Positions 33,533 to 43,221 are shown, counted from the first letter of the stretch. The stretch is DNA of 64,000 nt from an uncultured Oscillospiraceae bacterium (GCA_934465295.1 CAKSKU010000001.1:62001-126000), one strand, 5' to 3'. Program-made: numbers and translations. Notes: a model not told the origin generated them from the letters alone.

Positions 33533-34202
33533 TGATGCTTGTGAAAACTACCGAAGAGCACTGTTCAACGTTCAGGAAGCAAAGGCTAAATACCGAAAAA
33601 GCGATGAGACTGTTCGCCTTATGGCTGTCACGAAAACCGTTCCTGCGGAGATCGTGAATACGGTCATTGACTGCGGTGCCGATCTTCTCGGTGAGAACAG
33701 GGTTCAGGAATATCTTGAAAAAAAGGATATCTACAAGCCTGCGGAAGTTCATTTTATCGGACATTTGCAGAGCAATAAGATAAAATACATAATCAACTCC
33801 GTTGAGTGCATACACTCGGTGGACAGCCTTGACCTTGCAAAAGAAATAAGCAAGGCTGCCGAAAAGAACGGAAAAATAATGAAAGTCCTTGCCGAAGTTA
33901 ATATCGGCGGGGAAGAATCAAAATTCGGAATTTCCCCCCAAAAGCTGGACGAGCTTATCTATGGTGTGTCCGAGCTTCACGGAATAAAGCTTTGCGGTCT
34001 TATGACTATACCGCCTAAAGGAAACTCCGAAGCCTATTTTGCAAAAATGCAGGAGCTTTTCTGCGAAATGGGAAACAAAAAAGCAGAAAACGTATCAATG
34101 GATATTCTTTCTATGGGAATGTCCGCTGATTACGTTGAAGCCATTAAATATGGTTCAAATATAGTAAGAATTGGTTCCGGTATTTTTGGTGCCAGAAAAT
34201 AA
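33525..34202 (+). CDS. YggS/YlmE family PLP-binding homeostasis protein
   Basis: These single-domain PLP barrel proteins balance pyridoxal phosphate and amino-acid pools and have no known catalytic turnover. The 225-residue sequence has the PLP-lysine motif LMAVTKTVPAEIV, ENRVQEYLEK, HFIGHLQSNKIKYI and the C-terminal DILSMGMSADYVEAI. The start at 33525 overlaps the HlyD-like gene; the ATG at 33513 sits on the ribosome site. YlmE next to SepF is the normal Firmicutes arrangement. Confidence 0.9.
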   Translation: MNNDACENYRRALFNVQEAKAKYRKSDETVRLMAVTKTVPAEIVNTVIDCGADLLGENRVQEYLEKKDIYKPAEVHFIGHLQSNKIKYIINSVECIHSVDSLDLAKEISKAAEKNGKIMKVLAEVNIGGEESKFGISPQKLDELIYGVSELHGIKLCGLMTIPPKGNSEAYFAKMQELFCEMGNKKAENVSMDILSMGMSADYVEAIKYGSNIVRIGSGIFGARK

Positions 34203-34218
34203 AGAGAGGATGTTAAAT

Positions 34219-34644
34219 ATGGGATTTCTTGATACTATCAAAGAAGCAATAGGAATGGGTGCTGAGGATGACGATCGTTCCGATGATTATGTAAATGAGC
34301 AGCCCAATAATTATGACAGAGATGACGACCCTAAGACGAACAGAGTCGTAAATATCAGTGCGACTGCACAGCTTCAGGTCATTCTTGTTAAGCCCGAAGT
34401 TTTTGCCGACACAAAGGAGATCGCTAATCATCTTAACTCCAAAAAGACTGTTGTACTCAACCTTGAATCCACAACACCTGATGTTACAAGAAGAATAATC
34501 GACTTTCTCGGCGGCGTTGCTTATGCAAATGGCGGAAACATCAAGCCTGTTGCAAACAATACATTCATCATCACACCTTACAATGTTGGTTTTGTCGGCG
34601 AAGATCTCGTAGGTGAACTTGAAAACAACGGCGTTATCATCTGA
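34219..34644 (+). CDS. sepF: Cell division protein SepF
   Basis: SepF anchors and bundles FtsZ at the division site. The 141-residue protein begins with the amphipathic membrane-targeting helix MGFLDTIKEAIGMG, then an acidic linker (about 17-45), and the conserved C-terminal domain (VILVKPEVFADTKEIANHL, VVLNLESTTPDVTRRIIDFL, GGVAYANGGNIKPV). The start follows GAGG; the longer frame from 34171 overlaps yggS. The stop overlaps the ylmH start. Confidence 0.93.
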   Translation: MGFLDTIKEAIGMGAEDDDRSDDYVNEQPNNYDRDDDPKTNRVVNISATAQLQVILVKPEVFADTKEIANHLNSKKTVVLNLESTTPDVTRRIIDFLGGVAYANGGNIKPVANNTFIITPYNVGFVGEDLVGELENNGVII

Positions 34645-35423
34645 TGAAGCTTTCGGGTCCATACTTTGACAGGCTTTCCGATGAGGACAGGCTGTTCGCT
34701 TCGCATACTGCGGATATCATTGACATCTGCGAAAGAAAATATATACCGAGATTTACAGCATTTCTTGACGGAAATCAGGTTGAGATAGCACGTTCTGTGC
34801 TTGGAAACATCGGCTTTGATAATTTCTGCTTTTATGGTGGATTTGATGAAGCTTCAAGGTGCATTCTCGGCGTTTTTCCGCCGTATATCGAATATGAATT
34901 GTCGGATTTTCCGATAACAGCGCTTGAAATAAGATATCGGAGCGAAAAAAAGCTTTCTCACCGTGATTTTCTCGGTTCATTTATGTCCTGCGGGATAAAC
35001 AGGAATATGATCGGGGACATCATTGTAAATGACGGACTTACAGTAGCTTTTGTTTACAATACTATCGCCGATACGATACTGAGCGAAGTAAAAAAGATCG
35101 GTTCGGAGGGTGTAAAGATAAGCGTTGACCCTTCGCCCGAAATAAAGCCAAATGAAAGCTTTAAGGAGATATCGGGAACAGTTTCTTCACTTCGGGCAGA
35201 CTGCGTGATAAGCCTTGCGCTGAAATTAAGCCGTGAAAAAACTGCACAGCTTATAAGAAGCGGCAATGTTATGCTCAATTCACGCCCCTGTGAATCGGTC
35301 AGCAAGGAAATGAGCTGCGGTGATGTTTTTTCCGCAAGAGGTCACGGTAAATTTATTTTTGGCAGTATAAACGGCACTACCAAGAAAGACAGAATACATA
35401 TCACGATAAAGAAATATATTTAA
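34644..35423 (+). CDS. YlmH/RqcP-like RNA-binding protein with C-terminal S4 domain
   Basis: YlmH proteins bind tRNA and 50S subunits and take part in ribosome rescue (RqcP family). The 259 residues contain the N-terminal domain (YFDRLSDEDRLFASHTADI, YIPRFTAFLDGNQ), the central ALEIRYRSEKKLSHRDFLGS and GDIIVNDG blocks, and an S4 domain near residues 185-235 (LALKLSREKTAQLIRSGNVM). It overlaps sepF by one base and is followed by divIVA, as in B. subtilis. Confidence 0.88.
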   Translation: MKLSGPYFDRLSDEDRLFASHTADIIDICERKYIPRFTAFLDGNQVEIARSVLGNIGFDNFCFYGGFDEASRCILGVFPPYIEYELSDFPITALEIRYRSEKKLSHRDFLGSFMSCGINRNMIGDIIVNDGLTVAFVYNTIADTILSEVKKIGSEGVKISVDPSPEIKPNESFKEISGTVSSLRADCVISLALKLSREKTAQLIRSGNVMLNSRPCESVSKEMSCGDVFSARGHGKFIFGSINGTTKKDRIHITIKKYI

Positions 35424-35487
35424 AGGTTTGATTTTTTCAGACTAAGAGTTCTGTTCTGACAGAATTCGGAAAGGGATGGTCAAAAAG

Positions 35488-36150
35488 ATGCTTACAGCTA
35501 AGGATATCAATAATAAGAAATTTGAACAGACAAGACCAGGCTACAAGCCCGAAGAAGTTGACGATTTTCTCCGTGAGATCGCACTCCAGATAACTCAGAT
35601 GCAGAAAGACAAGGAGGAGATCGAGAAGAAGATCGAGGTTCTTGTTGAAAGCGTAAGGGAATATAAAAAGGATGAGGACGCTCTTAAGGACGCTCTTATC
35701 GGCGCACAGAAGCAGGGCAGAGCAGTCGTTCAGGAAGCGCACGAAAACGCTGACAAGATCATTGCCGAAGCTCACGTCAAGGCAGAGGAGATCATCGGAA
35801 ATACAAGAGTTCAGCTCGAAAAGGAAAAGCACTGCCTCGCTAAGATGCAGCAGGAGGTTTCCGATTTCAAGCAGAATCTTCTTACAATGTATAAGGCTCA
35901 CCTTGAACAGATAACATCTATCCCCGAATTTGAAGATGAGGGCGAAGAGGAAGAAGCTCCCGCTCCGACAGCAGTTGAAGAAAAGCCTGCTGAACAGCCA
36001 AAGGCAGAGCCTGCTCCCGTAAATATGGAAGCAACAAGAGTTGTTGATACTTCTTCCGCAAAGAGAGAAAGAACGAATTTCCCGTTTGAAAGCAATCAGT
36101 CGAGCGGCGAAAGCAAGTTCGGCAATCTCAAATTCGGTCAGAATAAGTGA
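35488..36150 (+). CDS. divIVA: Cell division initiation protein DivIVA
   Basis: DivIVA senses negative membrane curvature and organises the septum and poles. The 220-residue protein has the N-terminal lipid-binding segment (LTAKDINNKKF, then RPGYKPEEVDDFLREI), long coiled coils to about residue 150, and an acidic Pro/Glu-rich tail ending in a conserved FGNLKFG-like motif. Two in-frame ATGs exist. The one at 35476 abuts AAGGG, so 35488 is preferred, though the spacing of 12 is long. Confidence 0.9.
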   Translation: MLTAKDINNKKFEQTRPGYKPEEVDDFLREIALQITQMQKDKEEIEKKIEVLVESVREYKKDEDALKDALIGAQKQGRAVVQEAHENADKIIAEAHVKAEEIIGNTRVQLEKEKHCLAKMQQEVSDFKQNLLTMYKAHLEQITSIPEFEDEGEEEEAPAPTAVEEKPAEQPKAEPAPVNMEATRVVDTSSAKRERTNFPFESNQSSGESKFGNLKFGQNK

Positions 36151-36211
36151 TCTATTTTGCAGCATGGTTTTAGCTGCTATATTCTACTTTTAAATAAGGA
36201 GATAAAATCAA

Positions 36212-39025
36212 ATGGCGCAGGATTATAATTCAACTATCAATCTTCCGAAAACAGAATTCTCAATGAGAGGAAATCTTGTTCAGAAAGAACCCGCAATGCT
36301 CGAGGATTGGGCAAAAAACAAAACATATTACAAAATGATCGAGAAGAACAGCGAAAAGCCTAAGTACGTTCTTCACGATGGTCCTCCGTATGCAAACGGC
36401 GATATCCACATGGGTACTGCCCTTAATAAGGTTCTCAAGGATATTATCGTCCGCTATAAAAATATGAACGGTTACTGCTCACCGTATATCCCGGGCTGGG
36501 ATACGCACGGTCTTCCTATCGAGCTTAAAGCGCTCAAAGCACTCGGCGTTGATAAGGGAGCTATTCCTCCCGTTGAGCTTCGTAAGCACTGCCACGAATA
36601 TGCTCTCACACAGGTAGAAAATCAGAAGAAGCAGTTCGTAAGACTTGGCGTTTGGGGCGATTTTGACGATCCTTACCTCACACTTAAGCCCGGCTTTGAA
36701 GCTAACGAGATCGAAGTTTTCGGCGAGATGTACAAGAAAGGTTATATCTACAAGGGATTGAAGCCTGTTTACTGGTGTCCTGACTGCCAGACGGCTCTTG
36801 CAGAAGCTGAGATCGAATACGCAAACGACCCCTGCCATTCTATTTATGTAAAGTTCAAGGTATCGGATGACAAGGGCAAGTTCACAGCTATGGGACTTGA
36901 TCTTGATAAGACATTCTTTGTTATCTGGACAACAACGACCTGGACACTTCCGGGCAACCTTGCTATCTGCCTTGGTCCTGATTATGAATATACAGTTGTA
37001 AAGGCAAACGGCGAGAACTACATTATGGCTGCTGAACTTGTCAAGCCGACAATGGAAGCTGCAAAGATAGAAGACTACACGACCGAAGGCTCATTCACAG
37101 GTAAAGAGCTTGAATATATGAAAGCTGCTCACCCGTTTATGGGCAGAGATTCTCTCGTTATCGTCGGTGACCACGTTACACTTGAAAGCGGTACAGGTTG
37201 CGTTCATACAGCCCCCGGCTTCGGTGTAGATGACTTTGAAGTATGCAAGAAATATCCTGAGATCGGCATTGTTGTTCCTGTTGACGCAAAGGGTATCCAG
37301 ACTGCTGAGGCAGGTAAATATGCAGGTCTTTCCACAACAGATTCCAACAAGATCATCGCTAAAGATCTTGAAGAAAGCGGCGCACTTTTCGCACTTGAAA
37401 AGATCGTCCACCAGTATCCTCACTGCTGGAGATGTAAAAATCCTATCCTTTTCAGAGCAACTGAACAGTGGTTCTGCTCGGTAAAGGGCTTTAAGGATAA
37501 TGCTATTGAAAACATCAGCAAGGTACAGTGGATCCCTGAATGGGGCGAAGAGCGTATCAAGGGAATGGTAAACGACAGAAGCGACTGGTGTATTTCCCGT
37601 CAGAGAACTTGGGGTGTTCCTATCCCTGTATTCTACTGCAAGGACTGCGGCAAGCCTATCGTTACCGATGAAACAATCAAGAAAACTTCCGAACTCTTCC
37701 GCAAAGAGGGTTCTGATGCTTGGTATATCCATGATGTAAAGGATCTTATTCCTGAGGGACTTAAGTGCGAATGCGGCTGTACAGAATTTGTCAAGGAAAC
37801 AGATATCTTTGACGTTTGGTTCGACAGCGGCGTTACACATAAAGCTGTTATGGAAGAACGAGGATTTGATACACCTGTTGACCTTTATCTCGAGGGTGCT
37901 GACCAGTACAGAGGTTGGTTCCAATCCTCACTCCTCACATCTTCAGCTATCTACGGCAGAGCGCCTTACAAGGCTGTATGTACTCACGGCTGGGTAGTTG
38001 ACGGCGAGGGCAAAACAATGCATAAATCCCTCGGAAACGGTGTTGACCCGAGCGAGATCACAGATAAATACGGTGCTGATATCCTCAGACTTTGGGTCGC
38101 TTCTTCCGATTATCACGCTGACATTCGTTTTTCAAATGAAATTCTTAAGCAGCTTACCGATACCTATAAGAAGATCCGCAACACTGCACGTTATATTCTC
38201 GGAAACCTCGGCGACAGCAATGGTTTCGATGTTAAGAAAGACATTGTTCCTATCAATGAGCTTCATGAGATAGACAAGTGGGCATTGCTCCGCCTTAATG
38301 CTCTTATCGAAAAGTGTAAGGCTGCTTACGACGCATTTGATTTCTATGTTGCAATTCACGGAATCCATAATTTCTGCGTAACAGATATGTCCAACTTCTA
38401 TCTTGATATCATCAAGGACAGACTTTACTGCACAGGCGAAAAATCCGCTGACAGACGTGCTGCTCAGACAGCAATGTACTACATCATCAGCGCACTTTCC
38501 CGTCTTGTTGCTCCTGTTCTTGCTTTCACAGCAGAAGAGATCTGGAAGTATATGCCGCATTCCGAGGCAGACGATACAAACAGCGTTATGATGAATAACT
38601 TCCCGACACCAATTGACGTTCAGGTAGATGATGCATTTGTTGAGAAGTGGAACTTCATCTATCAGCTCAGAGCTGACGCTACAAAGGCTCTCGAAGTTAA
38701 ACGTGCTGACAAGTTTATCGGTGCTTCACTTGAAGCAAAGGTTATTATCCATGTAAACAGTGATGCCTCACTCCATGCAAAGCTTGACAGCTATTCCGAT
38801 ATTCTTGCAAAGGTATTCATTGTTTCGGGCGTTGAGATCGTTGACGGCGGCAGCGGTGAATTCAAGAGCGACTTTATGGGTGACAATCTTTCTTATGATG
38901 TTGCAAAGGCTGACGGCGAAAAGTGCGAAAGATGCTGGATCTACTCCAAGTCTGTCGGCAAAAACGCTCTTTATCCTACACTTTGCGACCGCTGCGCAGA
39001 AGAAGTAGCAAAAATTTTAAAGTAA
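36212..39025 (+). CDS. ileS: Isoleucyl-tRNA synthetase
   Basis: IleRS charges isoleucine tRNAs and edits valine. The 937-residue protein carries the HIGH-type motif as GDIHMGTALNK, the editing domain (WTTTTWTLPGNLAI, HTAPGFGVDDF), the KMSKS-type motif as KTMHKSLGNGVDP, and a C-terminal zinc finger (CERCWIYS, CDRCAEE). AAGGAG lies 10 bases before the ATG. No T-box fits in the 61-base gap, which holds only a small GCAGC/GCTGC hairpin. It follows the division genes as in B. subtilis. Confidence 0.96.
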   Translation: MAQDYNSTINLPKTEFSMRGNLVQKEPAMLEDWAKNKTYYKMIEKNSEKPKYVLHDGPPYANGDIHMGTALNKVLKDIIVRYKNMNGYCSPYIPGWDTHGLPIELKALKALGVDKGAIPPVELRKHCHEYALTQVENQKKQFVRLGVWGDFDDPYLTLKPGFEANEIEVFGEMYKKGYIYKGLKPVYWCPDCQTALAEAEIEYANDPCHSIYVKFKVSDDKGKFTAMGLDLDKTFFVIWTTTTWTLPGNLAICLGPDYEYTVVKANGENYIMAAELVKPTMEAAKIEDYTTEGSFTGKELEYMKAAHPFMGRDSLVIVGDHVTLESGTGCVHTAPGFGVDDFEVCKKYPEIGIVVPVDAKGIQTAEAGKYAGLSTTDSNKIIAKDLEESGALFALEKIVHQYPHCWRCKNPILFRATEQWFCSVKGFKDNAIENISKVQWIPEWGEERIKGMVNDRSDWCISRQRTWGVPIPVFYCKDCGKPIVTDETIKKTSELFRKEGSDAWYIHDVKDLIPEGLKCECGCTEFVKETDIFDVWFDSGVTHKAVMEERGFDTPVDLYLEGADQYRGWFQSSLLTSSAIYGRAPYKAVCTHGWVVDGEGKTMHKSLGNGVDPSEITDKYGADILRLWVASSDYHADIRFSNEILKQLTDTYKKIRNTARYILGNLGDSNGFDVKKDIVPINELHEIDKWALLRLNALIEKCKAAYDAFDFYVAIHGIHNFCVTDMSNFYLDIIKDRLYCTGEKSADRRAAQTAMYYIISALSRLVAPVLAFTAEEIWKYMPHSEADDTNSVMMNNFPTPIDVQVDDAFVEKWNFIYQLRADATKALEVKRADKFIGASLEAKVIIHVNSDASLHAKLDSYSDILAKVFIVSGVEIVDGGSGEFKSDFMGDNLSYDVAKADGEKCERCWIYSKSVGKNALYPTLCDRCAEEVAKILK

Positions 39026-39032
39026 AGAAATA

Positions 39033-39062
39033 GTGCAGACCGAATATTTTTTCGGTCTGCAC
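39033..39062 (+). promoter_or_regulatory. 12-bp perfect hairpin abutting the lspA start codon
   Basis: GTGCAGACCGAA (39033-39044) pairs perfectly with TTCGGTCTGCAC (39051-39062). The lspA ATG begins two bases later. The stem occupies the place of a ribosome binding site. No T-run follows, so this is not an ordinary terminator. Confidence 0.75.
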
Positions 39063-39063
39063 C

Positions 39064-39558
39064 ATGGATATTTATATGTTGATCATTTCAATTGCAATAA
39101 TTGTACTCCTTATCGCTGCCGACCAGTTCCTTAAATACTTTATGGTGAATACGGTCTTTGCCGAAAGTCTTTCACGGGACTTTATAAAATTCGGTGATCT
39201 TGATGTTATCGGACTTCGCTATGTTGAAAACAGGGGAGCGGCGTTCAGCAGCTTTGAGGGAGCACGCTGGTTTCTGATAATCCTCACGCTTGCACTGATA
39301 GTTCTTCTCACCGTATGGGTGATAAGGGACAAGAAAAAGAACCCATTTATGGTTTACAGTGCTGCGGCAGTTATCGCAGGAGGTATAGGAAACCTTATCG
39401 ACCGTATAAGGCTTGGCTATGTTATAGATTATATCGAAGTTAGACTCTTCAATTTTGCTATATTCAATTTTGCCGATATTTGTGTTGTCCTTGGTGCTAT
39501 CTGCCTTGTGATCTATGTTTGTTTTATTGAGAATAAATCGGAGAAACAACATGGATGA
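39064..39558 (+). CDS. lspA: Lipoprotein signal peptidase II
   Basis: LspA cleaves signal peptides of diacylated prolipoproteins in the membrane. The 164-residue protein has four membrane segments and the aspartyl-protease pattern: an Asp in LLIAADQFLKYFMV, NRGAAFSSF, and the paired motifs GGIGNLIDRIRLGYVIDYIE and FNFADICVV. Two starts are possible, 39064 and 39076. Neither has a ribosome site, because the stretch upstream is a hairpin. It overlaps rluD. Confidence 0.93.
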   Translation: MDIYMLIISIAIIVLLIAADQFLKYFMVNTVFAESLSRDFIKFGDLDVIGLRYVENRGAAFSSFEGARWFLIILTLALIVLLTVWVIRDKKKNPFMVYSAAAVIAGGIGNLIDRIRLGYVIDYIEVRLFNFAIFNFADICVVLGAICLVIYVCFIENKSEKQHG

Positions 39559-40468
39559 GCTTTTCTTTACCGTTGAAAACCTCGAAAACGGGGAACAGAT
39601 GCGAATTGACAAGTGGCTGAGTGATAATTGCGCCGACCTTACCCGTTCAATGCTCCAAAAGCTTATAAAAGATGGTCAGGTCACGCTTAATGGCAAAACA
39701 GTCAGCAAAAGCTGCTCCGTAAAAAACGGGGATAATGTTTCCGTTATTGTACCCGAGCCGACCGAGCTTGATGTCACGGCAGAAAATATCCCGATAGATA
39801 TAGTGTATGAGGACGATGATCTGCTTGTAGTAAATAAGCCTAAGGGAATGGTTGTTCACCCTGCGGCGGGAAATTACAGCGGAACTTTAGTCAATGCTTT
39901 GCTTTATCACTGCAAGGACAGACTTTCTTCAATCAACGGAGTTATCCGTCCGGGCATAGTTCACCGAATCGATAAGAATACAAGCGGACTTCTGATAGTC
40001 GCAAAGACAGACCGAGCGCACCTCGGACTTGCCGAACAAATAAAGGCACATACCTTTACACGAGAATATCAAGCCGTAATATGCGGACGGCTTAAAGAAA
40101 GTCACGGTATTATCGAAGCTCCGATAGGCAGACACCCTGTTGAACGCAAAAAAATGTGCGTGACAGAGAAAAACTCAAAGCCTGCCAAGACTGAATATAC
40201 GGTTCTTGAAGAATATAACGGTTATTCTCTTGTAAAGCTCAAGCTCTTTACAGGACGGACACATCAGATACGAGTACATATGGCTTATATAGGTCATCCC
40301 GTGTTCGGCGATGATGTTTACGGAAAACCGTCTAAGCTCTGTGAAGGTCAATGCCTTCACGCCAAAAAAATAGGCTTTGTTCACCCTGTTGACGGAAAAT
40401 ATTACGAATTTGACAGTGAATTACCCGATTACTTTAAATTGGTCATCAATAAACTGAAAAAAATGTAG
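39551..40468 (+). CDS. RluD-family 23S rRNA pseudouridine synthase
   Basis: The 305-residue enzyme has an N-terminal S4 RNA-binding domain (RIDKWLSDNCADLTRSMLQK) and the RsuA/RluA catalytic core with VVNKPKGMVVHPA, the catalytic Asp in GIVHRIDKNTSGLL, and FTGRTHQIRVHMA. The RluD assignment follows its S4 domain, length and position after lspA; the target uridines cannot be read. The start at 39551 has a GGAG 6 bases upstream, inside the lspA end. Confidence 0.9.
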   Translation: MDELFFTVENLENGEQMRIDKWLSDNCADLTRSMLQKLIKDGQVTLNGKTVSKSCSVKNGDNVSVIVPEPTELDVTAENIPIDIVYEDDDLLVVNKPKGMVVHPAAGNYSGTLVNALLYHCKDRLSSINGVIRPGIVHRIDKNTSGLLIVAKTDRAHLGLAEQIKAHTFTREYQAVICGRLKESHGIIEAPIGRHPVERKKMCVTEKNSKPAKTEYTVLEEYNGYSLVKLKLFTGRTHQIRVHMAYIGHPVFGDDVYGKPSKLCEGQCLHAKKIGFVHPVDGKYYEFDSELPDYFKLVINKLKKM

Positions 40469-40478
40469 GTTTTTAGCC

Positions 40479-41297
40479 ATGAAAGATTTATCCAATGTAA
40501 TTTTTATTACTGACATGGACGGAACGCTGCTTCCTGCAAACAAGCGTCTCAACCAAAGGGATCTTAACGCAATTTATGATTTCCGAAAATTCGGCGGAAG
40601 ATTTACAGTCGCAACGGGAAGAACTGTCCAGTCTGCATCACAGTATTTCAGCACATTGAAGCTGGATGAACCTATGATCGTACTGAACGGCGGTGCTATA
40701 TATGACTGCAAAGACAAGAAATATGCATGGCAGAACTTTGTTGACCTGTCGGCGTATGAAGCAGTAAAGGATATACTTGAAAATTTCCCGAAAGTCGGTG
40801 CAGAGATAGACCTTTCCGATGAGATACTCGTTCCGCAGTACAGTATTCAGGAAGAATATCACATCGATATTTCCTACAAAGACATAACTCCACGCTCGGT
40901 TGATATAAAAGACATCTCTCCCGAGGGTTGGTGTAAGGTTCTTTTTGCTGCCGATCCGGACGAGATAGACAGACTTACCGAATATACCCAAAACAAGGGT
41001 TGGAACAGCCTGACCTTTGTACGTTCGAGCAAATATTTTTACGAGATACTGCCGAACGGCTGCTCAAAGGGTACGGCACTCAAAAAAATGCTTGAATTAT
41101 ATCACAGTTGCGGATATACGGTTGTTGCCTGCGGTGATTTTAACAATGATATCACGATGCTGCAGAATGCCGATATCCCGACAGCACCCGCAAATGCTTT
41201 GGACGAAGTGAAAAAGATCGCCTGCATGGTCACAAAAGCTGATTGTGACAACGGTGCGGTCGCAGAGGCGCTTTATTATGTCATGAATGTTCTTTAA
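40479..41297 (+). CDS. Cof-type HAD-IIB phosphatase
   Basis: A 272-residue haloacid-dehalogenase-superfamily phosphatase. The nucleophile motif is FITDMDGTLLP (residues about 9-19), with the Thr of VATGRT, a type IIB cap in the middle and the terminal motif ACGDFNNDITML. Such proteins act on sugar phosphates or nucleotides with broad specificity. It lies 10 bases after the rluD stop, probably in the lspA-rluD transcript, with transketolase genes next. Confidence 0.88.
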   Translation: MKDLSNVIFITDMDGTLLPANKRLNQRDLNAIYDFRKFGGRFTVATGRTVQSASQYFSTLKLDEPMIVLNGGAIYDCKDKKYAWQNFVDLSAYEAVKDILENFPKVGAEIDLSDEILVPQYSIQEEYHIDISYKDITPRSVDIKDISPEGWCKVLFAADPDEIDRLTEYTQNKGWNSLTFVRSSKYFYEILPNGCSKGTALKKMLELYHSCGYTVVACGDFNNDITMLQNADIPTAPANALDEVKKIACMVTKADCDNGAVAEALYYVMNVL

Positions 41298-41326
41298 CGG
41301 ACATTTAAATATACGGAGGTATGAAT

Positions 41327-42169
41327 ATGGATGCAACAATAAAAAAACAGCTTGAAAAAACAGCCTGCAAAGTCAGAATGGGCGTTATCGAAGGCGTTTA
41401 CAACGCTAAGTCGGGTCACCCGGGTGGATCGCTCTCTATAAGCGATGTTCTTACTTATCTCTACTTTGCAAAGCTTAATGTTGACCCTAAGAACCCCAAG
41501 TGGGCTGACAGAGACCGTTTTGTTCTTTCAAAGGGTCACTGCGCTCCTGCACTTTATGCAGTTCTCGCAGAAAGAGGCTTCTTTGACAAGTCTGAGCTTA
41601 AAAAGCTCCGTCACATCGGAGCAATGCTTCAGGGTCACCCTGATATGAAGGGTACACCGGGTGTTGATATGAGCACCGGTTCGCTTGGTCAGGGCATCTC
41701 TGCTGCTGCAGGTATGGCTCTCGGCGGCAAGCTTTCGTCCGCTTCTTACAAGGTTTATACTATCCTCGGCGACGGCGAGATCGAAGAAGGTCAGGTTTGG
41801 GAAGCAGCAATGTTCTCCGCACACAATAAGCTTGATAATCTCGTTGCTATTGTTGACAACAACGGCTTGCAGATAGACGGCAAGATCACAGACGTTTGCT
41901 CACCTATGCCTATCACGGACAAGTTTGAAGCTTTCGGCTGGCACGTTATCACAATGAACGCACACGATTTTGATGATATTGAAAGAGCTTTTGATGAAGC
42001 TGAAAAGATCAACGGCAAGCCTGTTGCTATCGTTATGACAAGCGTCAAGGGCAAGGGCGTTTCGTTCATGGAAAATCAGGTCGGCTGGCACGGTACAGCT
42101 CCTAATGCTGAACAGTATGCACAGGCAATGGACGAACTCAACAAAACATTAGAAAGCTTGGAGGACTAA
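41327..42169 (+). CDS. Transketolase, N-terminal subunit
   Basis: Split transketolases are common in Clostridia and archaea. The 280-residue subunit binds thiamine diphosphate: GHPGGSLSISDVL, the GDGEIEEGQVWEAAMFSA cofactor motif and a terminal GKGVSFMENQVGWHG are visible. Start 41327 lies 7 bases after GGAGG; an ATG at 41321 is too close to the site. The second half is encoded 4 bases downstream, so both are made together and assemble into the pentose-phosphate pathway enzyme. Confidence 0.94.
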   Translation: MDATIKKQLEKTACKVRMGVIEGVYNAKSGHPGGSLSISDVLTYLYFAKLNVDPKNPKWADRDRFVLSKGHCAPALYAVLAERGFFDKSELKKLRHIGAMLQGHPDMKGTPGVDMSTGSLGQGISAAAGMALGGKLSSASYKVYTILGDGEIEEGQVWEAAMFSAHNKLDNLVAIVDNNGLQIDGKITDVCSPMPITDKFEAFGWHVITMNAHDFDDIERAFDEAEKINGKPVAIVMTSVKGKGVSFMENQVGWHGTAPNAEQYAQAMDELNKTLESLED

Positions 42170-42173
42170 AAAC

Positions 42174-43124
42174 ATGGCAGATGTAATCAAAAAAGCTACC
42201 AGAGAAAGCTACGGCGAGGCTCTTGCTGCACTTGCCGATGAATATGAAGATCTTATTGTACTTGATGCTGACCTTGCTGCCGCAACAAAGACAGGCATTT
42301 TCAAGAAGGCTCACCCCGAGCGTTTCATCGACTGCGGAATTGCAGAAGCAAATATGATGGGTGTTGCTGCAGGTCTTTCCACAACGGGCAAAAAGGTTTT
42401 CGCAAGCTCTTTTGCAATGTTCGCTGCAGGCAGAGCTTATGAGATAGTTCGTAACTCTATCGGTTACCCTCACCTCAACGTAAAGATCGGCGCAACTCAT
42501 GCAGGTATCTCCGTTGGTGAAGACGGTGCTACTCACCAGTGCAATGAAGATATTGCTCTTATGAGAACTATCCCGGGTATGACAATTATTTGTCCTGCCG
42601 ATGATGTTGAAACAAAGGCTGCTGTAAAGGCTGCTCTCGACTTCAACGGTCCTGTATATATGCGTTTCGGACGTCTTGCTGTTGAGAATTTCAATGACAA
42701 GGATACTTACAAGTTTGAGATCGGCAAGGGCATCCAGCTCCGTGACGGCAATGATGTAACTATCATCGCAACAGGTCTTATGGTAGGCGAAGCAAAAAAA
42801 GCTGCTGATATACTTGCAGAAAAAGGTATTTCCGCAAGAGTTATCAATATGCACACCATCAAGCCCATCGACAAGGATATCATCTGCAAGGCTGCAAAGG
42901 AAACAGGCGTTATCGTAACAGCCGAGGAACACAGCGTTATCGGCGGACTGGGTTCTGCTGTTGCTGATGTTGTAACCGAATGCTGCCCCGTTCCTGTTGT
43001 AAAGGTCGGCGTAAACGATGTATTCGGTCACTCGGGTCCTGCTGTTGATCTGCTTAAGGAATTCGGACTTTGCGCTGAAAACATTGCTGAAAAGGCAGAA
43101 GCCGCTGTAAAGCTTAAAAAGTAA
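42174..43124 (+). CDS. Transketolase, C-terminal subunit
   Basis: The 316-residue partner holds the pyrimidine-binding and C-terminal transketolase domains: the catalytic Glu in FIDCGIAEANMMGVAAGLS, FAMFAAGRAYEIVRN, ATHAGISVGEDGATHQ and a C-terminal RVINMHTIKPID domain. The gene pair carries the whole reaction between the two subunits. It ends before the terminator at 43147-43209. Confidence 0.94.
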   Translation: MADVIKKATRESYGEALAALADEYEDLIVLDADLAAATKTGIFKKAHPERFIDCGIAEANMMGVAAGLSTTGKKVFASSFAMFAAGRAYEIVRNSIGYPHLNVKIGATHAGISVGEDGATHQCNEDIALMRTIPGMTIICPADDVETKAAVKAALDFNGPVYMRFGRLAVENFNDKDTYKFEIGKGIQLRDGNDVTIIATGLMVGEAKKAADILAEKGISARVINMHTIKPIDKDIICKAAKETGVIVTAEEHSVIGGLGSAVADVVTECCPVPVVKVGVNDVFGHSGPAVDLLKEFGLCAENIAEKAEAAVKLKK

Positions 43125-43146
43125 TTTGTAATAAAATGCAATATAA

Positions 43147-43209
43147 ACGGGTACAATTTGTATTAGAGTTAGCATAAAGCTTTCATTTGCAAACTGTATC
43201 CGTTTTTTG
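43147..43209 (+). terminator. Terminator after the transketolase genes
   Basis: ACGGGTACA (43147-43155) pairs with TGTATCCGT (43195-43203) over 9 bp, including one G-U pair, followed by a T-run. The long loop is partly able to pair inside. Confidence 0.65.
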
Positions 43210-43221
43210 TCAGGGTGAATT

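Noticed and set aside
36151..36211. T-box leader for ileS
   Set aside because: The gap is only 61 bases and lacks the conserved T-box sequence; only a small hairpin is present.
37091..37924. 277-codon open frame antisense to ileS
   Set aside because: It is opposite conserved ileS domains, rich in Cys and Phe, without a ribosome site.
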